This document shows positions 34,981 to 42,521 of a stretch of 64,000 nucleotides of DNA, piece by piece. Where the stretch lies: contig ONED01000001.1 of the NCBI GenBank assembly GCA_900316755.1, forward strand, positions 1 through 64,000. The letters run 5' to 3'. The notes under the pieces are model-generated. The model had not been told where the DNA came from and ran no database searches. It saw only the letters and a list, made by a program, of their open reading frames with translations. This stretch comes from an uncultured Eubacteriales bacterium. GTDB lineage: Bacteria > Bacillota > Clostridia > Lachnospirales > Lachnospiraceae. Every line of letters begins with the position of its first letter. The first letter of the stretch is position 1. The position numbers and the translations under genes are program-made.

Positions 34981-35364
34981 ATGGCAAATAATAATTTTAA
35001 TGCAACCGTAGCAGCATTGTTTCAGGGAATGGATAGTGTAATCTCTTCGAAGACCGTGGTGGGAGAGGCCATCCATATCGGGGATACCATTATCTTACCA
35101 TTGATTGACGTATCCTTTGGAATTGGGGCAGGGTCATTCAGTGGTGAAAAAAAAGAAAACGGAGCCGGAGGCTTAGGCGGCAAGATGTCTCCCAGTGCGG
35201 TACTCGTCATTCAGGATGGAAAGACAAGACTGGTGAATATCAAAAATCAGGACACGGTGACAAAGATTCTGGATTTGATTCCGGATGTCGTGGATCGGTT
35301 TAGCTCTGATAAAGAGAAGAAAATGACAGAAAAAGACGTAGAGGATATTCTTGATGAGGCTTAA
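34981..35364 (+). CDS. ytfJ: Spore protein GerW (YtfJ family)
   Basis: A 127-residue protein of the GerW/YtfJ sporulation family (PF09579), spore-associated and needed for normal germination in Bacillus. The sequence shows VVGEAIHIGDTIILPLIDVSFGIGAG, a glycine-rich GAGGLGGKMSPSAVLVIQ segment and a helical end. I place the start at the ATG at 34981, with GGAGGAAGAAAG ahead, rather than the upstream in-frame codon at 34951, which lies inside the DUF2953 gene. It is coupled to that gene as in other Firmicutes. Confidence 0.88.
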   Translation: MANNNFNATVAALFQGMDSVISSKTVVGEAIHIGDTIILPLIDVSFGIGAGSFSGEKKENGAGGLGGKMSPSAVLVIQDGKTRLVNIKNQDTVTKILDLIPDVVDRFSSDKEKKMTEKDVEDILDEA

Positions 35365-35427
35365 GCAGGAATGAAGGACTTGCAGTCCGCATATATTGTA
35401 CCAATAAATATGTGATGGGAGAACAGC

Positions 35428-35565
35428 ATGAGAAGAGTCATTGGGTTTGCATTGTTCTTTATTGCCATTGGCATGATACTTATGATGCTGCTCCCAAATA
35501 CATTTGCGGGGATTCTGCTTGTTTTCCTGTTTTTACTGTTAGGATATAATTTTTTCTGTTGTTAA
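35428..35565 (+). CDS. Small hydrophobic membrane protein, 45 residues
   Basis: An ATG at 35428 behind GGGAGA opens a 45-codon frame ending at 35565. The product starts MRRVIGFALFFIAIGMILMM, has two hydrophobic segments separated by LPNTFAG, and ends GYNFFCC with two terminal cysteines. A positive N-terminus and hydrophobic content suggest a membrane peptide. It lies 63 bases after gerW and before the rpmB terminator, so it may be transcribed with the sporulation genes. I do not know a named family. Its clean ribosome site and stop suggest a real gene. Confidence 0.6.
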   Translation: MRRVIGFALFFIAIGMILMMLLPNTFAGILLVFLFLLLGYNFFCC

Positions 35566-35620
35566 ACGGGGAAGTTGGATATCGGAAGCGGTAGCCCGAA
35601 TAAGTGAATACAGCGACAAA

Positions 35621-35650
35621 AAAACGAGATGCAACTTGGCATCTCGTTTC
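35621..35650 (-). terminator. Rho-independent terminator of rpmB (possibly bidirectional)
   Basis: A perfect 11-bp stem (35622-35632 with 35639-35649) and 6-base loop. Read on the reverse strand it is followed by a long T-run (the A-run at 35618-35624) and lies 26 bases after the rpmB stop. On the forward strand it could also stop transcripts from the 45-residue gene. Confidence 0.85.
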
Positions 35651-35674
35651 GTTTTCTGTAAATCGTGTGTAAGA

Positions 35675-35863
35675 TTAAGCACGTTCTACCTTGCCTGACT
35701 TTAAGCAAGAAGTACATACATACATTCTCTTTGCATTTCCGTTTTCTGTTTTCACTCTTACGGATTTTACGTTTGATTTCCACATTTTTGGTGATTTTCT
35801 ATTAGAGTGGCTCACGTTATTACCAAAATGAACACTCTTTTCGCAAATAGCACATTTAGCCAT
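35675..35863 (-). CDS. rpmB: 50S ribosomal protein L28 (zinc-binding form)
   Basis: A 62-residue basic protein of the large subunit. It begins MAKCAICEKSVHFGNNVSHSN and has two CxxC pairs (C4/C7 and C50/C53), so it is the zinc-ribbon (C+) version of L28. AGGAGGTG precedes the ATG on the reverse strand. It is divergent from the Asp23 gene, the standard arrangement in Firmicutes, and ends at a strong terminator. Confidence 0.96.
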   Translation of the reverse strand: MAKCAICEKSVHFGNNVSHSNRKSPKMWKSNVKSVRVKTENGNAKRMYVCTSCLKSGKVERA

Positions 35864-35971
35864 GACAGCACCTCCTAACGATACTAAAAATTATATCAGA
35901 CTCACAACACAGGTTATTCTAACAGATTTGATACTGTTTTGCAAGCATTTCTTTTACAAATTCAAAAATGG

Positions 35972-36000
35972 TTGTAAAATGAGAAGAAACAGAGTATAAT
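35972..36000 (+). promoter_or_regulatory. Sigma-A type promoter of the Asp23-Dak2 operon
   Basis: TTGTAA at 35972-35977, a 17-base spacer and a perfect TATAAT at 35995-36000 lie 57 bases before the Asp23 gene. On the opposite strand a TATAAT at 35890-35895 may serve rpmB, but I see no matching -35 box. Confidence 0.7.
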
Positions 36001-36057
36001 AAATTTGTTCTATACATGAAAACGTATGAAATCCATTAAAGAATTGGAGGAATGAAT

Positions 36058-36417
36058 ATGAAAGGTAGTATGACCACAGATTTGGGAATTATTACAGTGG
36101 ATCCTGAAGTGATTGCGAAATACGCGGGAGCCGTAGCCGTTGAATGTTTCGGTATTGTCGGCATGGCAGCAGTAAGCATGAAAGACGGACTTGTGAAATT
36201 GCTGAAAAAAGAAAGCCTTACCCATGGCATTCAGGTTGTGATTTCGGATGATAACAAGCTCACGATTCACTTCCATGTAATTGTATCGTATGGTGTCAGC
36301 ATTTCGGCTGTCAGCAGCAACCTGGTTCACAATGTAAAATATAAAGTGGAAGAGTTCACAGGAATGGAAGTGGACAAGATTCACATTTACGTTGAAGGCG
36401 TAAGAGTAATCGATTAG
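36058..36417 (+). CDS. Asp23/Gls24 family envelope stress protein (YloU-like)
   Basis: A 119-residue Asp23 domain protein: LGIITVDPEVIAKYAGAVAVEC, GIVGMAA, then VISDDNKLTIHFHVIVSYGVSI and EVDKIHIYVEGVRV. Family members are abundant cytoplasmic, membrane-associated proteins of uncertain function. The position between divergent rpmB and the Dak2 gene matches yloU of Bacillus. GGAGG sits 7 bases before the ATG at 36058; another ATG at 36052 is too close to it. Confidence 0.9.
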   Translation: MKGSMTTDLGIITVDPEVIAKYAGAVAVECFGIVGMAAVSMKDGLVKLLKKESLTHGIQVVISDDNKLTIHFHVIVSYGVSISAVSSNLVHNVKYKVEEFTGMEVDKIHIYVEGVRVID

Positions 36418-36435
36418 TTTAAGGAGGAACTTGTT

Positions 36436-38094
36436 TTGGCAACTAAGACAATCAATGCAGAAATGCTTTCTAAAATGTTTCTGGCAGGAGCTGCAAACAT
36501 TGAAGCAAAGAAAGAATTTATCAATGAATTAAATGTTTTCCCAGTGCCAGATGGTGATACCGGAACCAATATGACACTTACGATTATGGCGGCTGCAAAA
36601 GAGGTGACTGCGCTGGATACAGTCAGCATGGATACTCTGGCAAAGGCGATTTCTTCCGGCTCTTTAAGAGGAGCCCGCGGTAATTCAGGTGTTATTTTAT
36701 CACAGTTGTTCCGTGGATTCACGAAAGCAATCAAAGGTACAAAAGAAATCGATGTATTTGCTTTGGCAAATGCATTGGAAAAAGCAAAAGAGACCGCATA
36801 TAAAGCAGTTATGAAACCAAAGGAAGGTACGATTCTGACTGTGGCGAGAGGAATTGCAGACAAAGCTCTGGAGCTGGCAGAAACGGTGGATGATTTAGAA
36901 GAATTTATTCCACAGGTACTGGAACATGCGGAAGATGTACTTTCAAAGACTCCGGATTTGCTTCCGGTTTTAAAAGAGGCAGGCGTGGTGGATTCCGGCG
37001 GACAGGGACTGTTGGAAGTGCTGAAAGGCGCATATGATGCATTCCTTGGAAAAGAGATTGATTACAGCCAGATTACACCGGGCACAAATGTCAATATGAC
37101 AAAAATCAGCGCAGAGACCAATGCGGAGATTAAATTCGGATATTGTACGGAATTTATCATTCTGGCGGAAAAAGAATTTACGGAGGATGACGAGAGAACG
37201 TTTAAGGCTTACTTAGAGTCTATCGGAGATTCCATAGTGTGTGTTGCTGACGATGAGATTGTAAAAGTGCATGTACACACCAATGATCCGGGGCTTGCAA
37301 TTCAAAAAGCCCTCACATATGGTCAGCTTTCCCGCATGAAGATAGATAACATGAGAGAAGAGCATGAAGAAAAGTTGATCCGTGATGCGGAAAAACTCGC
37401 AAAAGAACAGAAAGCGAAAGTAAAGGCGGAGCAAAAAGAATATGGATTTATTGCCGTTTCCATCGGAGAAGGCTTAAATGAAATTTTCCGGGAGCTCGGC
37501 GTGGATTATATCATCGAGGGCGGTCAGACCATGAATCCGAGTACGGATGATATGCTGACAGCGATTGACGAGGTAAATGCAAAACACGTATTTATCTTCC
37601 CGAACAATAAAAATATTACCCTTGCAGCCAATCAGGCAAAATCGTTGGTAGAGGATAAAGAGGTTATTGTGATTCCGACAGCCACCGTACCACAGGGGAT
37701 TACGGCAATCATCAATTTTGTTCCGGATTTGACGGCGGAAGAAAATGAAGAAGTGATGTTGGAAGAAATCAAACGTGTGAAATCCGGTCAGGTGACTTAT
37801 GCGGTACGTGATACGCATATAGATGACAAAGAGATTCACAAGGATGATATCATGGGAATCGGTGATGCGGGAATTCTTTCTGTGGGAGCTGAAATTGAGG
37901 CGACTACCATAGATATGATTTCTCAGTTGGTGGATGAAGGTTCAGAGCTTATCAGTGTATATTACGGTGAGGATGTCTCTGAAGAAGATGCCGCAGCATT
38001 GACAGAGAAAATCGAAGAATTATATCCGGATGTGGATGTGGATACGCATTTTGGCGGACAACCAATCTATTATTATGTATTAGCGGTAGAGTAG
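36436..38094 (+). CDS. Dak2/DegV-type kinase protein (YloV / FakA-like)
   Basis: A 552-residue protein. An N-terminal Dak2 (DhaL) ATP-binding domain has the metal motif NVFPVPDGDTGTNM and SGSLRGARGNSGVILSQL, with DSGGQGLLEVLKGA further on. A C-terminal part (EYGFIAVSIGEGLNEIFRELG onward) resembles the region that contacts the fatty-acid binding partner. FakA uses such a layout to phosphorylate fatty acids bound to FakB (DegV family). The substrate here is inferred. It begins with TTG at 36436 after AAGGAGG and follows the Asp23 gene, as in Bacillus. Confidence 0.85.
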   Translation: MATKTINAEMLSKMFLAGAANIEAKKEFINELNVFPVPDGDTGTNMTLTIMAAAKEVTALDTVSMDTLAKAISSGSLRGARGNSGVILSQLFRGFTKAIKGTKEIDVFALANALEKAKETAYKAVMKPKEGTILTVARGIADKALELAETVDDLEEFIPQVLEHAEDVLSKTPDLLPVLKEAGVVDSGGQGLLEVLKGAYDAFLGKEIDYSQITPGTNVNMTKISAETNAEIKFGYCTEFIILAEKEFTEDDERTFKAYLESIGDSIVCVADDEIVKVHVHTNDPGLAIQKALTYGQLSRMKIDNMREEHEEKLIRDAEKLAKEQKAKVKAEQKEYGFIAVSIGEGLNEIFRELGVDYIIEGGQTMNPSTDDMLTAIDEVNAKHVFIFPNNKNITLAANQAKSLVEDKEVIVIPTATVPQGITAIINFVPDLTAEENEEVMLEEIKRVKSGQVTYAVRDTHIDDKEIHKDDIMGIGDAGILSVGAEIEATTIDMISQLVDEGSELISVYYGEDVSEEDAAALTEKIEELYPDVDVDTHFGGQPIYYYVLAVE

Positions 38095-38104
38095 ATACAA
38101 ATGG

Positions 38105-38133
38105 GAGATTGCACAATGTGCAATCTCTTATTT
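38105..38133 (+). terminator. Terminator-like hairpin after the Dak2 gene
   Basis: A perfect 10-bp stem (38105-38114 with 38118-38127), a 3-base loop and a short T-rich tail lie 10 bases after the stop codon and 20 before recG. Confidence 0.65.
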
Positions 38134-38153
38134 CATCATATGAGGAATGAAAA

Positions 38154-40214
38154 ATGAATGAGCAGTCAAAAATCAGTGAATTAAAGGGCGTCGGTGAAAA
38201 AACGGAAAAGCTGTTTCAAAAACTGAATATTTTTACAGTGGATGACCTGCTTCATTACTATCCGAGAGGCTATGAAATCTACGAGGAGCCCATATCGATT
38301 GGGTCTGCCGGGGAAGGAGAAACCGCGACTGTCACTGGCAGCATTTACGGGAAAGTACAGGTTGCCACTATGCGGAATCTACAAATTACCACTGCATATG
38401 TAAAGGATCTTACGGGAATCATAAAAGTGGTCTGGTTTCGTATGCCGTTCCTTCGCAACACCTTAAAAAGCGGAAGTGTCATCACGCTGCGAGGAAGGAT
38501 TGCAAATAAAAAAGGAACGCTTGTGATGGAACATCCGGAGATATTTTATCCCAGCGTTTCCTACGATGCAAAGCGAAATACGATGCAGCCGGTGTATCCT
38601 CTGACTGCAGGACTCACCAATCAGACGATTCAAAAAGCAATGAAACAGGCAATCGAGTATCTGGATTTAAAGCAGGAATTTTTGCCTTCTGAGATTCGGA
38701 TGGAATATCATCTGGCAGAATACAATTATGCCATGCGCCGGATTCATTTTCCGGAAGATAAGGAATCCCTTTATCAGGCAAGAGAAAGGCTTGTTTTTGA
38801 AGAATTTCTGATATTCATTCTTGCCCTTCGCCAAATGAAGGAGACCAATGCCAGACAGAAGAACCTCTTTACGTTTCCAAATGAGCAGGAAATTGACCGG
38901 TTTATCCTGGAATTGCCCTATGAACTTACAGGTGCCCAGAAAAAAGTCTGGGAGGAAATTCGAGAGGATATGAGAGGTTCCCATGTGATGTCGCGGCTGA
39001 TTCAGGGAGATGTGGGCTCCGGAAAAACTGTGATTGCCCTGCTTGGTCTATTGTTTGCAAGTCTGAATGGATATCAGGGGGCGCTGATGGCTCCTACGGA
39101 GGTGCTGGCAAAGCAACATTATGATTCTATTTGTGAATTACTAAAAACACACCGAATTCCGGTACGGGCAGAGCTTTTGACCGGCTCCATGACGGCAAAA
39201 GAAAAACGGGAAGCCTGCGGGCGAATCGAGTCGGGCGAAGCGCAAATCATCATCGGCACACATGCATTGATTCAGGAAAAGGTGCAATATCATTCTCTGG
39301 CGTTGGTGGTAACGGACGAACAGCACCGCTTTGGTGTGAAACAGCGGGAAAACCTTTCCTTAAAGGGAAAGATGCCACATATTCTTGTTATGAGCGCTAC
39401 CCCGATTCCCAGGACGCTTGCTATGATTGTTTACGGAGATTTGGATATTTCTGTAATTGATGAACTTCCGGCAAACCGGCTACCGATAAAAAATTGTGTG
39501 GTAGATACCGGTTACCGCAGCACAGCCTATCATTTTATTCGAAAACAGGTGGCGGAAGGAAGACAATGTTATGTCATCTGTCCGATGGTGGAAGAAAGCG
39601 AAACGCTGGAAGCAGAAAATGTTCTGGACTATGCCAGAACCCTTCAGGAAGAGCTTGGAAAAACCATAAAGGTGTCTTATCTGCATGGAAAAATGAAACA
39701 GAAAGAAAAAGACGCGATTATGGAGGCTTTTGTGCAGAACCGGATTCAGGTCCTGGTTTCTACGACTGTTATCGAGGTTGGCATCAATGTACCGAATGCA
39801 ACGGTTATGATGGTGGAAAATGCAGAGCGGTTTGGATTGGCGCAGCTCCATCAGCTGCGGGGACGTGTCGGACGAGGCAAATACCAATCCTATTGTATTT
39901 TTATGAGCGCCTCAAAAACAAAAGAAACCAAGGAACGTCTGGAAATTTTAAATAAAACCAATGATGGTTTCAAAATTGCAAGCGAGGATTTACGGCTGAG
40001 GGGTCCGGGAGATTTGTTTGGAATCCGGCAAAGCGGGATTCTGGATTTTAAACTCGGTGATGTGTTTCAGGATGCAAGGCTCTTGCAAAAAGCCGGCGAA
40101 GCTGCCAATTCGCTTCTTTTGAAAGACCCAAAGCTGGAACTTCCAAAACATCAAAATCTAAAAGAATATTTACAAAATTATATTCGCGAAGGCATGCTGG
40201 AAACAACCTTGTAA
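38154..40214 (+). CDS. recG: ATP-dependent DNA helicase RecG
   Basis: A 686-residue helicase that regresses stalled forks and processes junctions. The N-terminal wedge/OB domain (LKGVGEKTEKLFQKLNI, VWFRMPFLRNTLK) is followed by the helicase core: LTGAQKKVWEEI, Walker A GDVGSGKTVIALL, MAPTEVLAKQHY, DEQHRFGVKQR and SATPIPRTLAM. The second RecA domain has STTVIEVGINVPNATVMMVENAERFGLAQLHQLRGRVGRG. RecG follows yloV in Bacillus, the same order as here. Confidence 0.96.
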   Translation: MNEQSKISELKGVGEKTEKLFQKLNIFTVDDLLHYYPRGYEIYEEPISIGSAGEGETATVTGSIYGKVQVATMRNLQITTAYVKDLTGIIKVVWFRMPFLRNTLKSGSVITLRGRIANKKGTLVMEHPEIFYPSVSYDAKRNTMQPVYPLTAGLTNQTIQKAMKQAIEYLDLKQEFLPSEIRMEYHLAEYNYAMRRIHFPEDKESLYQARERLVFEEFLIFILALRQMKETNARQKNLFTFPNEQEIDRFILELPYELTGAQKKVWEEIREDMRGSHVMSRLIQGDVGSGKTVIALLGLLFASLNGYQGALMAPTEVLAKQHYDSICELLKTHRIPVRAELLTGSMTAKEKREACGRIESGEAQIIIGTHALIQEKVQYHSLALVVTDEQHRFGVKQRENLSLKGKMPHILVMSATPIPRTLAMIVYGDLDISVIDELPANRLPIKNCVVDTGYRSTAYHFIRKQVAEGRQCYVICPMVEESETLEAENVLDYARTLQEELGKTIKVSYLHGKMKQKEKDAIMEAFVQNRIQVLVSTTVIEVGINVPNATVMMVENAERFGLAQLHQLRGRVGRGKYQSYCIFMSASKTKETKERLEILNKTNDGFKIASEDLRLRGPGDLFGIRQSGILDFKLGDVFQDARLLQKAGEAANSLLLKDPKLELPKHQNLKEYLQNYIREGMLETTL

Positions 40215-40232
40215 AGACAGGATAAATATACC

Positions 40233-40262
40233 AGAGTATGTTTTCGAAACCTCCACATACTA
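40233..40262 (+). promoter_or_regulatory. Sigma-G-like forespore promoter of the SASP gene
   Basis: AGAGTA at 40233-40238 (four of six bases of the TGAATA consensus), a 17-base spacer and CATACTA at 40256-40262, an exact match to the sigma-G -10 consensus. It lies 54 bases before the SASP ATG, as expected for a forespore gene. Confidence 0.6.
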
Positions 40263-40316
40263 TGGATGTAACATCAAACGAAGTTACAAAAAGTTATCTA
40301 AAGGAGGAAAACGAAC

Positions 40317-40523
40317 ATGGCAAGTCGTTCATCAAACAGAACAGCAGTGCCGGAGGCAAAGGCTGCATTAGACAAATTCAAATACGAAGTAGCAAGCGAA
40401 CTTGGAGTACCGTTGAAGGAAGGTTATAACGGAGATTTAACATCAAGACAGAACGGTTCTGTTGGCGGTTATATGGTTAAGAAAATGATCGAACAGCAAG
40501 AAAAGCAGATGTCCGGTAAATAA
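40317..40523 (+). CDS. Small acid-soluble spore protein, alpha/beta type
   Basis: A 68-residue protein that coats spore DNA. It has the two family signatures: LDKFKYEVASELGV, where the germination protease GPR cuts between Glu24 and Val25, and YNGDLTSRQNGSVGGYMVKKMIE. AAAGGAGG precedes the ATG. The upstream sigma-G-like promoter and a dedicated terminator make it a single-gene forespore unit. It shows that the organism can sporulate or descends from spore formers. Confidence 0.97.
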   Translation: MASRSSNRTAVPEAKAALDKFKYEVASELGVPLKEGYNGDLTSRQNGSVGGYMVKKMIEQQEKQMSGK

Positions 40524-40536
40524 GAAACATTGGAAC

Positions 40537-40573
40537 AAAAAGGTGCGGTTTTTTGTAATCGCACCTTTTTTGT
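40537..40573 (+). terminator. Rho-independent terminator of the SASP gene
   Basis: An 11-bp stem (40537-40547 with 40560-40570) with a 12-base loop runs into a T-tract. Confidence 0.9.
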
Positions 40574-40585
40574 GATGTTATCTGT

Positions 40586-40614
40586 TTGACAGCTCACAGA
40601 GAAATCCGTATAAT
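40586..40614 (+). promoter_or_regulatory. Consensus sigma-A promoter of the rsmD-coaD operon
   Basis: A perfect TTGACA at 40586-40591, 17 bases, and a perfect TATAAT at 40609-40614 lie 28 bases before the rsmD ATG. Confidence 0.9.
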
Positions 40615-40641
40615 AGAAAAAAAAGAAATTGGGAGAGTGCC

Positions 40642-41214
40642 ATGCGTGTCATTGCAGGAAGTGCAAAAAAAACAAAGTTAAAAACCATAGAGGGTATGGA
40701 TACCAGACCGACCACAGACCGTATTAAGGAAACCCTGTTTAATATGATTTCCATGTATTTGGCGGATTCCAGTTTTTTGGATTTATTCAGCGGGAGCGGT
40801 GCAATTGGGATTGAAGCGTTAAGCCGCGGTGCTTCCTTCGCAGTTTTTGTGGAACAAAATCAGAAAGCGGTGTGCTGTGTTCGGGACAATTTAAAAGCGA
40901 CAAAACTGGAGAAGAACGCAGAAGTGCTTACCACAGACGTTTTAAGCGCGCTCAGATGTATGGAACACTCCAGAAAGTTTGACTATGTTTTTATGGATCC
41001 ACCATATAATCAATTATTGGAAAAGAACGTATTGGAGTATCTAAGTACATCCGACCTGCTGTCCGAGGATGCTTTGATTATTGTAGAAGCATCACTGGAA
41101 ACCGATTTCTCCTATGTGGATTCTCTTGGATTTTCGATGATTAAAGAGAAGGAATACAAAACCAATAAACATGTTTTTTTGGAAAGAGATACAAAGGAGG
41201 TTTCAACATGTTGA
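40642..41214 (+). CDS. rsmD: 16S rRNA (guanine(966)-N(2))-methyltransferase RsmD
   Basis: A 190-residue SAM-dependent methyltransferase that modifies G966 of 16S rRNA. It opens [13 protein letters not shown], with [17 protein letters not shown], the SAM loop [20 protein letters not shown] and the catalytic FMDPPYN motif. It overlaps coaD by 7 bases. The order rsmD-coaD-ylbJ is conserved with Bacillus, where the genes are ylbH, coaD and ylbJ. Confidence 0.95.
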   Translation: MRVIAGSAKKTKLKTIEGMDTRPTTDRIKETLFNMISMYLADSSFLDLFSGSGAIGIEALSRGASFAVFVEQNQKAVCCVRDNLKATKLEKNAEVLTTDVLSALRCMEHSRKFDYVFMDPPYNQLLEKNVLEYLSTSDLLSEDALIIVEASLETDFSYVDSLGFSMIKEKEYKTNKHVFLERDTKEVSTC

Positions 41215-41714
41215 GAGCAATCTACCCCGGAAGTTTTGATCCGGTTACCTTTGGACATATGGATATTATCCGGCGTTCTTCCGCAATTACAGAGGAACTG
41301 ATTGTTGGTGTTTTGCAGAATAAATCAAAAATTCCGTTGTTTTCTGTGGAGGAACGTGTTAGAATGTTAAAAGAAGTCACAAAAGAGATAAAAAATGTGA
41401 AAATTGTTCCCTTCGAAGGCTTGTTAATTGATTTTGCCAGAGAAGTGGAAGCCAAAGTGATTGTCCGTGGGCTTCGTGCCGTTACCGATTTCGAATACGA
41501 ATTGCAGATGGCCCAAACGAACCACAAGCTCAATCCGGAGATTGAGACAATGTTTATGACTACCGGTCTGGATTATTCTTACTTAAGTTCCAGTGTTGTG
41601 AGAGAGATTGCTGCGTTTGGCGGTGATATTTCTCAATTTGTACCGGAATCGGTCATAAAGCAGGTGACAGAAAAGATAAAAGGAAAAAAGATACAAGAAA
41701 AAAGGAGCGAATAA
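41208..41714 (+). CDS. coaD: Phosphopantetheine adenylyltransferase
   Basis: A 168-residue nucleotidyltransferase that makes dephospho-CoA, the penultimate step of CoA synthesis, and so uses the output of the pantothenate operon at 21.4-24.4 kb. Motifs: [18 protein letters not shown] (nucleotide site TxGH), [17 protein letters not shown] and the ATP-binding [13 protein letters not shown]. Length is standard. AAAGGAGG precedes the ATG inside the end of rsmD. Confidence 0.97.
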   Translation: MLRAIYPGSFDPVTFGHMDIIRRSSAITEELIVGVLQNKSKIPLFSVEERVRMLKEVTKEIKNVKIVPFEGLLIDFAREVEAKVIVRGLRAVTDFEYELQMAQTNHKLNPEIETMFMTTGLDYSYLSSSVVREIAAFGGDISQFVPESVIKQVTEKIKGKKIQEKRSE

Positions 41715-41715
41715 G

Positions 41716-42309
41716 ATGAGCAGCCGCATTGAACAAATTATTGAGGAAATTGAAGAGTACATTGACAGTTGTAAATTTCAGCCGTTATCTACGACGAAGA
41801 TTATCGTAAATAAGGATCAGATGGATGAATTGTTACGAGAATTACGGATGAAAACGCCGGACGAGATTAAACGGTATCAAAAGATTATTGCAAATAAGGA
41901 TGCGATTCTGGCAGATGCAAAGGCAAAGGCAGAAAGTATGATTGAGGAAGCACAGATTCACACAAATGAGTTGGTCAGCGAACACGAGATTATGCAACAG
42001 GCTTATGCACAGGCAAACGATATTGTGACTGCAGCGACAGAACAGGCACAGCAGATTTTGGATAACGCAACAAATGATGCAAATGATATCCGCATTGGGG
42101 CAATGCAGTATACGAATGATTTGATGGCACAGGCGGAAAGCATTATCGGACACACATTGGACAGTTATACGACCAAGTACGATGGTCTGGTGAATTCTCT
42201 TCGTGAATGCTATGATATTGTTCGTACGAACCGAGCAGAGCTGGAGATTCCGGACAAGTCTGACCGAGGGATGGAAGCAGAGTTTGGTATAGATTTGATT
42301 GATGAATAA
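41716..42309 (+). CDS. Coiled-coil protein of unknown function
   Basis: A 197-residue acidic, highly alpha-helical protein. Residues ~50-165 read as continuous coiled coil with many Ala/Gln (ADAKAKAESMIEEAQ, AATEQAQQILDNATNDAND), a pattern similar to V/F-type ATPase stalk subunits. Such proteins are often auto-annotated as ATPase, but there is no nucleotide-binding motif. The N-terminus (IEQIIEEIEEYIDSC) resembles a short amphipathic segment seen in DivIVA-like cell-envelope proteins. It is transcribed with coaD, one base downstream. Function unknown. Confidence 0.7.
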   Translation: MSSRIEQIIEEIEEYIDSCKFQPLSTTKIIVNKDQMDELLRELRMKTPDEIKRYQKIIANKDAILADAKAKAESMIEEAQIHTNELVSEHEIMQQAYAQANDIVTAATEQAQQILDNATNDANDIRIGAMQYTNDLMAQAESIIGHTLDSYTTKYDGLVNSLRECYDIVRTNRAELEIPDKSDRGMEAEFGIDLIDE

Positions 42310-42335
42310 AATCAAATAAAAGGAGGTATGATTCA

Positions 42336-42500
42336 TTGAAAACATATGAAGAGCCGAAGATGAAAATAGTGATATTTGGTGGGGACAATACAAGTTCCAA
42401 GACGGGCGATGTGGAGATTGTTCCGCTGACGACGGGTCTTGACCCAATAGAAACTTCTCCAAGTGATTCGGATGAAAAGAAATGGGGAGCTCTGTTCTAG
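42336..42500 (+). CDS. Possible small protein, 54 residues, KTYEEP opening
   Basis: A TTG at 42336, 9 bases after AAAGGAGG, opens a 54-codon frame ending TAG at 42500. The peptide begins LKTYEEPKMKIVIFGGD (first residue read as Met) and continues with a Thr/Ser/Asp-rich part to DEKKWGALF. The opening resembles the K-Y-x-x-P start of many tiny proteins in gut Firmicutes, some of them suspected peptide precursors. I see no maturation enzyme beside it. The strong ribosome site argues for translation; the short length and TTG start keep confidence low. Confidence 0.45.
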   Translation: MKTYEEPKMKIVIFGGDNTSSKTGDVEIVPLTTGLDPIETSPSDSDEKKWGALF

Positions 42501-42521
42501 GAGGATTGACCTTGCAATCCA

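Noticed and set aside
39494..39955. 153-codon forward frame within recG
   Set aside because: It overlaps the conserved helicase domain 2 of recG in another frame and has no ribosome site or recognisable product.
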